Shown here one piece after another: positions 27,183 to 35,519 of a DNA stretch of 35,519 bases. How positions within the stretch are numbered: the stretch's first letter is position 1; each line of letters starts with the position of its first letter. Below the pieces are notes generated by a model. The model ran no database searches and was not told the origin of the DNA. It worked only from the letters and a program-made list of their open reading frames with translations. Origin of the DNA: a bacterium (GTDB taxonomy: Bacteria > Muiribacteriota > UBA9980); NCBI GenBank assembly GCA_029571125.1, contig JAKPTH010000542.1, positions 1-35,519 on the forward strand, given 5' to 3'. A program made the position numbers and the translations under genes.

Positions 27183-27264
27183 CGGGAGGTCGGGGCACGG
27201 ACGCCCTAATGCCGCACGAACGGCAAAAATTCCGGATTGCAAAAGAACAAAGGTTCGCTCACCT

Positions 27265-27306
27265 AAAAAAAACGCCGCGCGTCATCAACACACGGCGTTT
27301 TTTTTA
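27265..27306. terminator. Bidirectional intrinsic terminator
   Basis: AAAAAAAACGCCG...CGGCGTTTTTTTT, just downstream of the minus-strand gene 27343-28299. Confidence 0.8.
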
Positions 27307-27342
27307 GCGATGCGGCTTCAATTAGAAGCCGGCCACATATAA

Positions 27343-28299
27343 CTATTTGGTTCTTACAACGACAGGAACTCTCTTCGAGGATTCGCCTTCGGTGCGAAGC
27401 TCGATGCTGCCTTCAAGACGGATTTTCGGAGCCGAAGGAGCGGTTATGTTAACTTCTACGTCGATCGATGAACCCGGTTCAATCGTAACTACCGTCGGAT
27501 TTACCGTTATCCAGTTTTCTATGGGAACTACGGTGCCTTCATAAACCGATTTAGCCTGGTTTCTAACGCTGATGCGGGTCGTAGCTTCGGCGCCCGGCTC
27601 GATCCTGTTGTAAAGCGCTCTGGCAGGATTGATTCTCAGTTTCGAAGGCTGCTTAACGGCGGGTTTTTCAGCTTCAGGCTTGCTTTCTTCAGCAGGCTTT
27701 TCGGCTTCCGCAGCCCCTTCTTCACCGGCGCGTTTCTGTTTTAATTTTTCAAGAATTTCTTTGCCTTTTTCGGTTTTTGCTACAGCTTCTTCATCGCCCG
27801 AAGCGGTTTCGGCAGCGGCCGTTTCTTCGGCAGCAGGAGCCGCGCTCTCAGTGTATTTAGCGACTATGGATTCTTCTAATTCTTTTAATTTTTCTTCGCT
27901 GGCTTCTAATTTAGGTGATTTGTCTTTTTTGAGTTTTTTGATCTGTATTTTAGCTTTTTTCCATTTTAAAAGATCGTTAGCTAAAGCTTTAGCCATCGCT
28001 TTATCGAATTCTTCGGATTTAGGGTTAACGTATTTCTGTGCGAACTCGATATCTTTGTGCACTGAATTGAAAGTTTTAATAAGGCTCGACAGCGTTTCGC
28101 CTTTTTTCTCGGGCTTAGCTTTCGCCGCTTTTTTGGCGGGAGCTTTTTTGGCCGCCTTTTTAGCCGGCGCGGCAGGAGCCGCAGGAGCTTCGGGAGCGGC
28201 TGCCGCTTCGGGTTCCGCTTCCTGGGCTACGGCGTAATTTAAGTTGAGAACCAACACCGACATGATAATTATAAAAATCGAACTGAAAAATTTCTTCAC
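27343..28299 (-). CDS. Secreted protein with Ala/Lys/Pro-rich low-complexity segment, helical middle and C-terminal Ig-like beta-domain
   Basis: Signal peptide MKKFFSSIFIIIMSVLVLNLNYAVAQ; EAPAAPAAPAKKAAKKAPAKKAAKAKPEKK; C-term NWITVNPTVVTIEPGSSIDVEVNITAP...GSIELRTEGESSKRVPVVVRT. Confidence 0.65.
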   Translation of the reverse strand: MKKFFSSIFIIIMSVLVLNLNYAVAQEAEPEAAAAPEAPAAPAAPAKKAAKKAPAKKAAKAKPEKKGETLSSLIKTFNSVHKDIEFAQKYVNPKSEEFDKAMAKALANDLLKWKKAKIQIKKLKKDKSPKLEASEEKLKELEESIVAKYTESAAPAAEETAAAETASGDEEAVAKTEKGKEILEKLKQKRAGEEGAAEAEKPAEESKPEAEKPAVKQPSKLRINPARALYNRIEPGAEATTRISVRNQAKSVYEGTVVPIENWITVNPTVVTIEPGSSIDVEVNITAPSAPKIRLEGSIELRTEGESSKRVPVVVRTK

Positions 28300-28689
28300 T
28301 TAATATCGATCTCCTTTTAATTTGAATTTTTCGGAGCTTCATGCTGTCCGAAGAAGAAAACGACGGCATCAACATATAAATATACTAATATGCTGATATA
28401 TTAGAAAGGCCTGTATATAACCTTTTTAACACCTCCCTGTATTTTTAGAAAAGATATATTTATTGAGTTTAATAATGAGTTTTTATTATATATGGAGTTC
28501 TTTATTTATTAAACCTTAACTTATCACTGAGTTGCAGTGATGATATTATATGTAAAAATAAAATTACTCAAACCTAAATTACAATATGTGAATTTAAATA
28601 TATTAATTTTTCTCGTTCAATCTCTAATTATCTTTTTTTTTCTTACTTTTTCAAATATTAAATTAATTTATTTTATATTATTTGAATAT

Positions 28690-29556
28690 TTAAACTTCGA
28701 ATATCTTTCCCGGCACTATGTAATCTACTTTAATAACGCCCGCAGTAGAATATTTTTCAATCATTTTATTGACTTCGCTCTTGATTTCATCGTACTTGTA
28801 GCGCGTTGAAATATGCATCAATATGAGACGTTTCGTCTTAGCGCGCACCGCTATGTCGAAGGCCTCCTCGAGCGTCGAATGCAGCTGGCCGAACCGGTCG
28901 TCGGTTTTTAAAAACGTGGCTTCGTGAATTAATATGTCGGTACCCATGAACCTTTCCACGGGCGCGTTAACCGAATCGCCGCAGTAAGTAAGCGTTCTTT
29001 TGTCGTCGACATAAATAACGTTGTCTCGGCCTTTTTCGTCGATCAATTTCTTGACGTTTTCAGGCGCGACATCGGCGAATTCGGGCCTTAATTTTCTGCG
29101 GCGCTCGATAATATTATAGCCTATGCTGATAACGTCTTTTGTATGCTCGACTCCGAACGTTTCAAGATATGTGTCGAGCTTAGTATTGAATTCATAGCAG
29201 CGGCCGGGTTCTACCTCGACCCATTTGATTTTAAATTCCTTCTGCCCGTCGTTTAATTTATAAAAATCCCTTATGTACTGTATATAAGCTATAAGAGCGT
29301 TGTCGTTCTTCGGATAAAATATCGAAAGATCGTTGAACTCGCCGGTAGAATAATAATGGCCGAATTTAGTCATCAGAATATTTATAAGCCCGGTGTAATG
29401 GTCGGTATGCCCGTGAGACAATATAATATTATTTATCGCCACGATCTTTTCTTCGAGAATGGTGTTGATGCCCTCCCCGGCGTCGAAGAGCGTGTGGTAT
29501 GGCGAATAATAAAGCCAGTTGCTGTATTTAGCTTTCGAATATCCTTTGAATATCAT
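28690..29556 (-). CDS. Metallo-beta-lactamase fold hydrolase (RNase Z/ElaC-like)
   Basis: FDAGEGINTIL...IILSHGHTDHYTGL; GDSVNAPVERFMGTDILIHEATF; LILMHISTRY. ATGA overlap with the upstream gene. Confidence 0.85.
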   Translation of the reverse strand: MIFKGYSKAKYSNWLYYSPYHTLFDAGEGINTILEEKIVAINNIILSHGHTDHYTGLINILMTKFGHYYSTGEFNDLSIFYPKNDNALIAYIQYIRDFYKLNDGQKEFKIKWVEVEPGRCYEFNTKLDTYLETFGVEHTKDVISIGYNIIERRRKLRPEFADVAPENVKKLIDEKGRDNVIYVDDKRTLTYCGDSVNAPVERFMGTDILIHEATFLKTDDRFGQLHSTLEEAFDIAVRAKTKRLILMHISTRYKYDEIKSEVNKMIEKYSTAGVIKVDYIVPGKIFEV

Positions 29557-31424
29557 AACGGAAAGATTCTCACTTCCTGATTTTCTAAATGTAATGAAGA
29601 TGAAATTATATTGCTCTGGACGTTATATAACACGTTTTTTATATTGATAGTCACTCCGCCGTACATAACGTCGATTACCTTTACCACCCCGCGGGTTTCG
29701 GTATTCATTTCCTTGAGGACCCGCTCTTTTTCGCCGTGCAGGTATTCCCACTTAGTTTCAAGCATGGCGCGCGTGGCGTCGAGCCTTTTTATCATTTCCT
29801 CTATGTCGCCCTCTATTTTCTTTTCGCCGCGCGCGCGGCTGAGCCTTAAATAATTCTGCGCCTGATTGATTTTTTCGATCTCTTTTTCGGTAAAACTAAA
29901 ATCGTTGCATATGCTTTCAAAATATCCGAGTGAAAGCGTGTCGAAGCCGAGATTTAGCCTGGTGGCGACTCCCACCGGCGCCCCTATGGTTTTGGCCATT
30001 ATCTCGTTGGAAGCGAAAAGCTCCCCGCCTATGATCTGACCGCGCTTGCCGACCGCCTCGATTTTATCGCCCGCGGTGACCCTGGAGTGTATTATTACAA
30101 GATCGGCCACCACGCGCTCTTTAGCCTCTATGGTTCCCCCTTCGGCGAATTTGATCATGACGCTCTTTCCCGATTTTAAAACGCCCTTGTTTTTGCCGAT
30201 AAACCCGGCCGGAAGGCATATATCGCCCTCCGCCTCGATGACGGCCTCGCCTACTGGATTTTCCACGTAAACGTTGCCGCCGGCTTTTACGGAAAAGCCG
30301 TCCAGGACAGTCCCTTTTACGACAACCGATCCCGCGAATTCTATATTTCCGGTTTTATATCCGACGTCGCCGTATATTTCATAAACAGGATATACGTTAG
30401 CGACCCCGCATTCGAATTTGATCTGGCCGTCGATCGAGGATATTATCTTTGTTTTATCCTCGCTTAAAACGATATTTTTGCCCAGCGCTATATTTTTTTC
30501 GCGGCCCGGCTTGGCCGGTACGGCCTCACCGTAAATATCGCGCCCGTCTATTCCCGAAGTGGCGTTCAGAACGTCGCCGATAACCTGATCTTTTTGAATA
30601 TTCGAAAGAAGATATACTTTTTTGAAATCGACCGAGCCGTCCGGCCTTAAATAAACTATCTTTTCCGGCCCCATGCGCTCGACGCGCCATTCCACGCGCG
30701 TGTCGCTTCCGTTAACGGGGGCGTCGCCTTTCGATATCAGAAACGAAGAATTGCTCACCCTGTTTTTAATGGCGTTTTCAACTACCTGCCTGTCGATCTG
30801 AGTTTTAACGCCAAGCTCGTAAACGAGACGCTCTATTTCGTCGTATTTAGGGAATTTTCCAAACCCGCGGGGCGGAACGAATTTTAAATACAGCCCCATT
30901 TTATCGCCGGCCGCTTCAAAGACCGGCCGCGCGTCAACGTCTTTATACTCGGGATTAAGCCTGGCCACCACGTGAGGTTTTCTTACTTTATTGGGTTCGA
31001 AAGCCGCCATTATGGATTTTTTAACGAGCCCGATGTATCTGGGATTATTAAGCCTTTCATAGGCGTCTTTGATAGTGACCGGCTTTCCCGCGCCTACGTG
31101 AGGATAAATAGTAAGAACCACGTCGTCGCCGACAACCTCGAGCCTTATAAAGCCGTCTTTAGTATTCGCGAAAGCTTCGGCCTGCTTTATAAGATTATCG
31201 ATGGCTATCTCGTTTCGAAACCTTTCGTGCCTCACGAAAAAATCGTCGATAATCTTTATCTTAACGCCGCCGAAACGGCCGGGCGGAGCGTCGTCGTGCG
31301 AATCGGAAACGAATTCGTATTTAATATTTCCGCGTTCCACGCCGAATCGTTTAGACGCTTTAATGAGCGCCTCTTCGAGGCTTCCGGCTTCTATTATTAT
31401 ATTGTTTTCGTCTTTAACGCCCAT
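29553..31424 (-). CDS. FapA family protein (DUF342) with Jag_N-like N-terminal domain
   Basis: N-term GSLEEALIKASKRFGVERGNIKYEF (Jag_N-like). Beta-helix region GNIEFAGSVVVKGTVLDGFSVKAGGNVYVENPVGEAVIEAEGDICLPAGFIGKNKGVLKSGKSV, then a coiled coil. Confidence 0.88.
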   Translation of the reverse strand: MGVKDENNIIIEAGSLEEALIKASKRFGVERGNIKYEFVSDSHDDAPPGRFGGVKIKIIDDFFVRHERFRNEIAIDNLIKQAEAFANTKDGFIRLEVVGDDVVLTIYPHVGAGKPVTIKDAYERLNNPRYIGLVKKSIMAAFEPNKVRKPHVVARLNPEYKDVDARPVFEAAGDKMGLYLKFVPPRGFGKFPKYDEIERLVYELGVKTQIDRQVVENAIKNRVSNSSFLISKGDAPVNGSDTRVEWRVERMGPEKIVYLRPDGSVDFKKVYLLSNIQKDQVIGDVLNATSGIDGRDIYGEAVPAKPGREKNIALGKNIVLSEDKTKIISSIDGQIKFECGVANVYPVYEIYGDVGYKTGNIEFAGSVVVKGTVLDGFSVKAGGNVYVENPVGEAVIEAEGDICLPAGFIGKNKGVLKSGKSVMIKFAEGGTIEAKERVVADLVIIHSRVTAGDKIEAVGKRGQIIGGELFASNEIMAKTIGAPVGVATRLNLGFDTLSLGYFESICNDFSFTEKEIEKINQAQNYLRLSRARGEKKIEGDIEEMIKRLDATRAMLETKWEYLHGEKERVLKEMNTETRGVVKVIDVMYGGVTINIKNVLYNVQSNIISSSLHLENQEVRIFPL

Positions 31425-31496
31425 CGCATTCAGCCCCGGTTAAAATATTGGCCGCGCCCTCGAAAGCCACGTCAGCGTGACGCTTCAAGCGGACGA

Positions 31497-34280
31497 TTAT
31501 TCCTCGAGCGAGTTCATCGTCGATATAAGTTTTTCTTTTATCTGGGCGTACTTTTCGAGTTTCGCCTTTTCTTTTTCAACCACGTCAGGCGCCGCGCGCT
31601 CTACGAAATTTTTATTCTGCAGCTTGTTGTTTACGCGAGCGAGCTCCTCTTCGGCCTTGGCTATTTCGCGCGAAAGACGGTCTTTTTCTTTGTTTATGTC
31701 TATGAGACCGGCGAGCGGAACGTATATGTCCACGCGGGTCATATCGCCCGCCGGCGACTTGATCTCGGACATTATCGAACATACCGCCATGCCTTTCGGC
31801 TTTTCGGACATTTCAGCCCTGTGGCTGATTTCCTCGGCGCGCATAACGGCTTTTATCCAGCGCGCGTTGGATTCGAGAGCGTCTTTTACCGCGCCCGTGC
31901 CGCAAACGAAAAGAGGCTTGATTTGAACTCCCGGCGATACGCCGAGCTCGGCCCTTATTTGACGGGTAGCCACTATGGCTTCTTTTAAAAATTTAAACGA
32001 CGCGTAAACGTTTTTCTTCTCTTCATCGGACATATTAAATCCGGTCCTGGCGGCGAAACTTTCAGCGTCAGGATAGCCGGAAAGCATGAGCGATTCCTTT
32101 TCGCAGGGAAGTTTGGCGAACGAAGAGTAAATTTCCTCGGTTATAAACGGCATGAAAGGATGCGCTATCTTCATGGTTTCGACGAATATATAATTTAAAA
32201 CTGCACTGGCGGCTATTTTTGACCTGTCGCCCTCTTCTTTCGAATAGAAGCGCGGCTTGATGATTTCTATGTACCAGTCGCACAGTTCGGACCATATAAA
32301 CTCATAAACGGCCATGGCGGCATGCGAAAATTCATACTCGTCGATATTTTTTCTCACCGTTTTAATAAGCTCTTCAAGCTTTAAAAGCATATATTTATCG
32401 GGCAGCTCGAGCTCCAGATCGCTGAGCTTCTTTATGGCCGATATCTTATTTGAATCGAAGCCGTCGAGGTTCATAAGCGAAAAGCGGGCGGCGTTCCATA
32501 TCTTGTTCGCGAAGTTGCGGTAGCCTTCGATCGAGCTGATCGAAAGGTTCAAATCGGCCGTAGTAGTGGACTGCGCGGCAAGAGTGAAGCGCAGCGCGTC
32601 CGTGCCGTAGCTCTGGATAATTTCCAGCGGATCTATGGCGTTGCCTTTCGATTTGCTCATTTTTTCGCCTTTCTCGTCGCGGACGAGCATGGTGAAATAT
32701 ACCTTGCTGAAAGGGATCTTGCCCATGAACTTCTTGCCCATCATTATCATGCGCGCGACCCACAGGTATATTATGTCGAAACCGGTTATCAGAACGCTCG
32801 TGGGATAAAAAGTCTTAAGGTCGTCGGTTTTTTCGGGCCAGCCCAGCGTTGAAAACGGCCACAGAGAAGACGAAAACCATGTATCGAGAACGTCCTCCTC
32901 CTGCCTGAGCTTCGTGGAAGAACATTTTTCGCATTTGACGGCCACCGTTTCCGAAACGTTTACCGCGCCGCAGTCTTCGCAGAACCATACCGGTATGCGG
33001 TGGCCCCACCATAGCTGCCTGGATATGCACCAGTCGCGGACGTTTTCGAGCCAGTGGAAATAAGTTTTTTCCCAGCGTTTGGGTATGAACTCTATTTCGC
33101 CGTCGCGGACGGCCGCTATGGCCATTTCGGCGAGAGGTTTCATTTTAACGAACCACTGCGTGGAAAGGTAAGGCTCTATTATTGTGTCGCAGCGGTAGCA
33201 ATGACCGACCGCGTGCGGGTGCTCGTCGATTTTTACCAGCAGGCCCTGCTCTTCCAGGTCGGCTATCACTTTCTTGCGCGCGTCGAACCGGCTCATCCCG
33301 GCGTACGGCGCGGCGTTTTCGTTTATGACGCCGCGGATATCCATAATAGTCAGGTTTTGCAGATTATGGCGCCTGCCTATTTCAAAATCGTTGGGGTCGT
33401 GCGCCGGAGTGACTTTTACGGCGCCCGTTCCGAATGACATGTCTACATATTCGTCGGCGACTATCGGTATTTCACGGTTTACGAGCGGCAGCCTTACTTT
33501 CATGCCTATCATGTTCTTATAACGGTCGTCTTTCGGAGAAACGGCCACGCCAGTATCGCCGAGCATGGTTTCGGGACGCGTGGTGGCCACTATTATATAA
33601 TCGGGAATATCGTTTCTTCCGGCTTCTTTCACCACGGGGTATTTAATATGCCATAATTTTCCGGCCAGGTCGTGGAATTCGACCTCGTCGTTGGAAAGAG
33701 CCGTGGTGCAGCGCGGGCACCAGTTGATTATGCGGTCGCCGCGGTATATAAGGCCTTCTTTATAAAGCGCGACGAACACTTTTTTTACCGCTTCAGACAG
33801 CCCTTCGTCCATGGTGAAGCGCTCGCGAGACCAGTCGCAGGAAGCGCCCAGCTTTTTGAGCTGGTTTATAATGGTGGAACCGGTCTGGTTTTTCCATTCC
33901 CATACTTTTTCCACGAATTTTTCGCGGCCGAGGTCCTGCCTTCTTATTTTTTCTTTCGCCAGTTTCTTCTCGACGACGTTCTGCGTCGCGATGCCCGCGT
34001 GATCGGTGCCCGGAAGCCATAGAACGTTTTTGCCGTTCATTTTATTGTAGCGGATGACTATATCGTGGACCGTCGAATTCAGCGCGTGGCCCATGTGAAG
34101 AATGCCCGTCACGTTAGGGGGCGGTATCACTATGGTAAACGAGTTGGCGTTATTGAATTCCGGGCCGGTTTTAGCCTTGAAGTAATTGCGCTCGCACCAG
34201 AGTTTATACCATTTTTCCTCCACGTTTTTCGGGTTGTAAGCCTTTTCCATGCTGATTTCTTCCAAGATAATTACCTCCAC
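31497..34280 (-). CDS. valS: Valyl-tRNA synthetase
   Basis: PPPNVTGILHMGHALN (HIGH), KMSKSKGNAIDP (KMSKS), TTRPETMLGDTGVAV editing domain, C-terminal coiled-coil arm. True start probably the internal MEKAYNP. Confidence 0.97.
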   Translation of the reverse strand: MEVIILEEISMEKAYNPKNVEEKWYKLWCERNYFKAKTGPEFNNANSFTIVIPPPNVTGILHMGHALNSTVHDIVIRYNKMNGKNVLWLPGTDHAGIATQNVVEKKLAKEKIRRQDLGREKFVEKVWEWKNQTGSTIINQLKKLGASCDWSRERFTMDEGLSEAVKKVFVALYKEGLIYRGDRIINWCPRCTTALSNDEVEFHDLAGKLWHIKYPVVKEAGRNDIPDYIIVATTRPETMLGDTGVAVSPKDDRYKNMIGMKVRLPLVNREIPIVADEYVDMSFGTGAVKVTPAHDPNDFEIGRRHNLQNLTIMDIRGVINENAAPYAGMSRFDARKKVIADLEEQGLLVKIDEHPHAVGHCYRCDTIIEPYLSTQWFVKMKPLAEMAIAAVRDGEIEFIPKRWEKTYFHWLENVRDWCISRQLWWGHRIPVWFCEDCGAVNVSETVAVKCEKCSSTKLRQEEDVLDTWFSSSLWPFSTLGWPEKTDDLKTFYPTSVLITGFDIIYLWVARMIMMGKKFMGKIPFSKVYFTMLVRDEKGEKMSKSKGNAIDPLEIIQSYGTDALRFTLAAQSTTTADLNLSISSIEGYRNFANKIWNAARFSLMNLDGFDSNKISAIKKLSDLELELPDKYMLLKLEELIKTVRKNIDEYEFSHAAMAVYEFIWSELCDWYIEIIKPRFYSKEEGDRSKIAASAVLNYIFVETMKIAHPFMPFITEEIYSSFAKLPCEKESLMLSGYPDAESFAARTGFNMSDEEKKNVYASFKFLKEAIVATRQIRAELGVSPGVQIKPLFVCGTGAVKDALESNARWIKAVMRAEEISHRAEMSEKPKGMAVCSIMSEIKSPAGDMTRVDIYVPLAGLIDINKEKDRLSREIAKAEEELARVNNKLQNKNFVERAAPDVVEKEKAKLEKYAQIKEKLISTMNSLEE

Positions 34281-34495
34281 TTTCTGGGTTTGCCGTTTTT
34301 ATTAAACAGCATAAGCTGTTCGTCTATCTTTATTTTCTGCGGGCACGATAAAATTGCCACGCCTGCTTTCTGTTTGCAATCGTTGATGCAGTCGCGGCAA
34401 AGAACGTTGTATTGCTCGTCCGCAATGATTTCAGGTTTAATTTCTTCTTTAATGATTTTTTTTCTCGCCATAATTTTAGATAATGAATTTACCAT
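34271..34495 (-). CDS. Small Cys-containing hypothetical protein (likely start MARKKII)
   Basis: VLCRDCINDCKQKAG cysteine motif; overlaps the annotated start of valS. Confidence 0.45.
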   Translation of the reverse strand: MVNSLSKIMARKKIIKEEIKPEIIADEQYNVLCRDCINDCKQKAGVAILSCPQKIKIDEQLMLFNKNGKPRKWR

Positions 34496-34851
34496 AAATT
34501 ATGATATTTTTCAAGGAAAATATTTCGGCTTTAACTCAAAATCTCATAAATTCAATGTGGTTCTTTCTCAATTGACGCGGGTAAAACTTTTTAATCAAGG
34601 CGAGAGTTCAAAGTGAAGAACTAAACGTGCCTTCAATGTCATGCGCATGCGATAAAAAGCCGCGTTTTGCAAAAACGCGTCGCAATTTGCAATGGCGGCA
34701 TAAATTTAAAGCGATTGCCCTTCCGGGCCGGATCAGAACCAAAACCCTCTATTTTCAATAGTTTTAAATAAATCAACCAAAACGGCACGGCTTATGCAAT
34801 TAACTACTGCGTAAAATAAAACGTAAAAAATAAAATAAAGGAGTGGTTTTT

Positions 34852-35519
34852 ATGATGAACGTAAATTTTAAAAATTACCGGACCGGCTTTTCTCTTATTG
34901 AACTTATGATAGTAATAGCCATAATAGGCATTCTCGTTGCGGTCGCGCTTCCGCAGTTCAACGATATGATAAGAGACACGCAGATGACCAAGGCGAAACA
35001 GGACTGCGACACACTTGTAAACGCCATTCAAAAATTCAACTCGCTCGAAGGAACGACCGTACAGGATAAATATATGAAAGAACTCAAGGGCAAATACGTC
35101 GCCACTATAGACACTTTAAAAGACCCCTGGGGCAACCGTTACGAACAGGATTATAAAAAAGGCGTCGTGTATTCAAAAGGCCCGGACGGAAAGCACAAAG
35201 ACGGCGCGCAAAACGCTCCCGAAAATAAAGACGATATAGTGATAACCTATATAGGCGCTCTCACGCTCGTTTCGGCAAAATTAGAGGTAAACCCGCTCGG
35301 AGGAAATTTCATGGACCCGCTGGAAACCGACAGGTGCTACGACGTATTGCATCTTTATTTCAATAAAGAAGCGCGCCTGCCCGAAAACGGAATTAATTTA
35401 AAAGCCGCGGCCTCTTCCAACGCCGTTTCCACGTCGAGCGATCCTCTGGCTACCGCCGATTCTATTTTCAGATATTATAACGCGCCCAGCCTTAAATCGC
35501 AGCCTATAACGCCGGGGGC
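34852..35519 (+). CDS. Type IV pilin/pseudopilin (GspG-like) with extended C-terminal region; runs off the window
   Basis: AAAGGAG RBS, then [44 protein letters not shown] (prepilin motif); [13 protein letters not shown]...[12 protein letters not shown]. Open at the right edge. Confidence 0.88.
   Translation, partial: MMNVNFKNYRTGFSLIELMIVIAIIGILVAVALPQFNDMIRDTQMTKAKQDCDTLVNAIQKFNSLEGTTVQDKYMKELKGKYVATIDTLKDPWGNRYEQDYKKGVVYSKGPDGKHKDGAQNAPENKDDIVITYIGALTLVSAKLEVNPLGGNFMDPLETDRCYDVLHLYFNKEARLPENGINLKAAASSNAVSTSSDPLATADSIFRYYNAPSLKSQPITPG

Noticed and set aside
27060-27242. 60-aa minus-strand ORF in the structured intergenic region
   Set aside because: Overlaps the palindrome cluster; no RBS or homology signal. 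Better explained as non-coding repeat.
28300-28690. AT-rich intergenic stretch as a possible origin, insertion scar or toxin-antitoxin locus
   Set aside because: Low-complexity AT-rich sequence with only a weak 90-aa hydrophobic ORF (28537-28809) that overlaps the MBL gene; nothing specific supports a function.
30972-31988. 338-aa plus-strand ORF opposite fapA and valS
   Set aside because: Spans two well-supported minus-strand genes in antisense; composition looks like reverse-complement translation.
34496-34851. T-box or other leader upstream of valS or of the pilin gene
   Set aside because: I could not find the T-box sequence or an antiterminator/terminator arrangement upstream of valS, and the short gene 34271-34495 intervenes.
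1-35519. CRISPR arrays, tRNA or rRNA genes
   Set aside because: No regularly spaced direct-repeat array, tRNA cloverleaf/TTCGANTC arm or rRNA signature recognised on either strand. tRNAscan-SE/CRISPRCasFinder would be decisive.

Overview
35.5 kb bacterial window, about 45% GC by eye. It looks like an uncultured Gram-negative-type lineage, but I do not assign a taxon. Read left to right: (i) a probable transposon or IS terminus (tandem CCGGACATTT repeats and a 12-bp hairpin) at the left edge; (ii) a PAS-LuxR regulator; (iii) a radical-SAM/HhH protein paired with a DNA-metabolism partner (TIGR03916/TIGR03915-like); (iv) a 12.45 kb minus-strand gene for a three-module NRPS, read as C-A-T / C-A-T-E / C-A-T-R, with a cyclic-nucleotide-binding-like domain at its extreme C-terminus, preceded on the same strand by an MFS exporter; (v) an extended -10 promoter, a Moco/Tuco riboswitch-like leader and an intrinsic terminator, followed by a duplicated Moco-domain-like protein with a CxxCH motif and a TupA-like tungstate-binding protein; (vi) a PAS histidine kinase/response regulator pair flanked by two related beta-propeller proteins; (vii) an M23 peptidase, and a radical SAM protein next to a small secreted protein; (viii) an unusual structured intergenic region of about 700 bp; (ix) a secreted Ala/Lys/Pro-rich protein; (x) a valS-fapA-MBL hydrolase cluster and the start of a type IV pilin/pseudopilin gene. 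The two strongest items are the NRPS (terminal cNMP-binding-like fold, and three A domains that give essentially the same 10-residue code) and the riboswitch-controlled tungstate locus. All family calls come from motif recognition by eye; no search was run.
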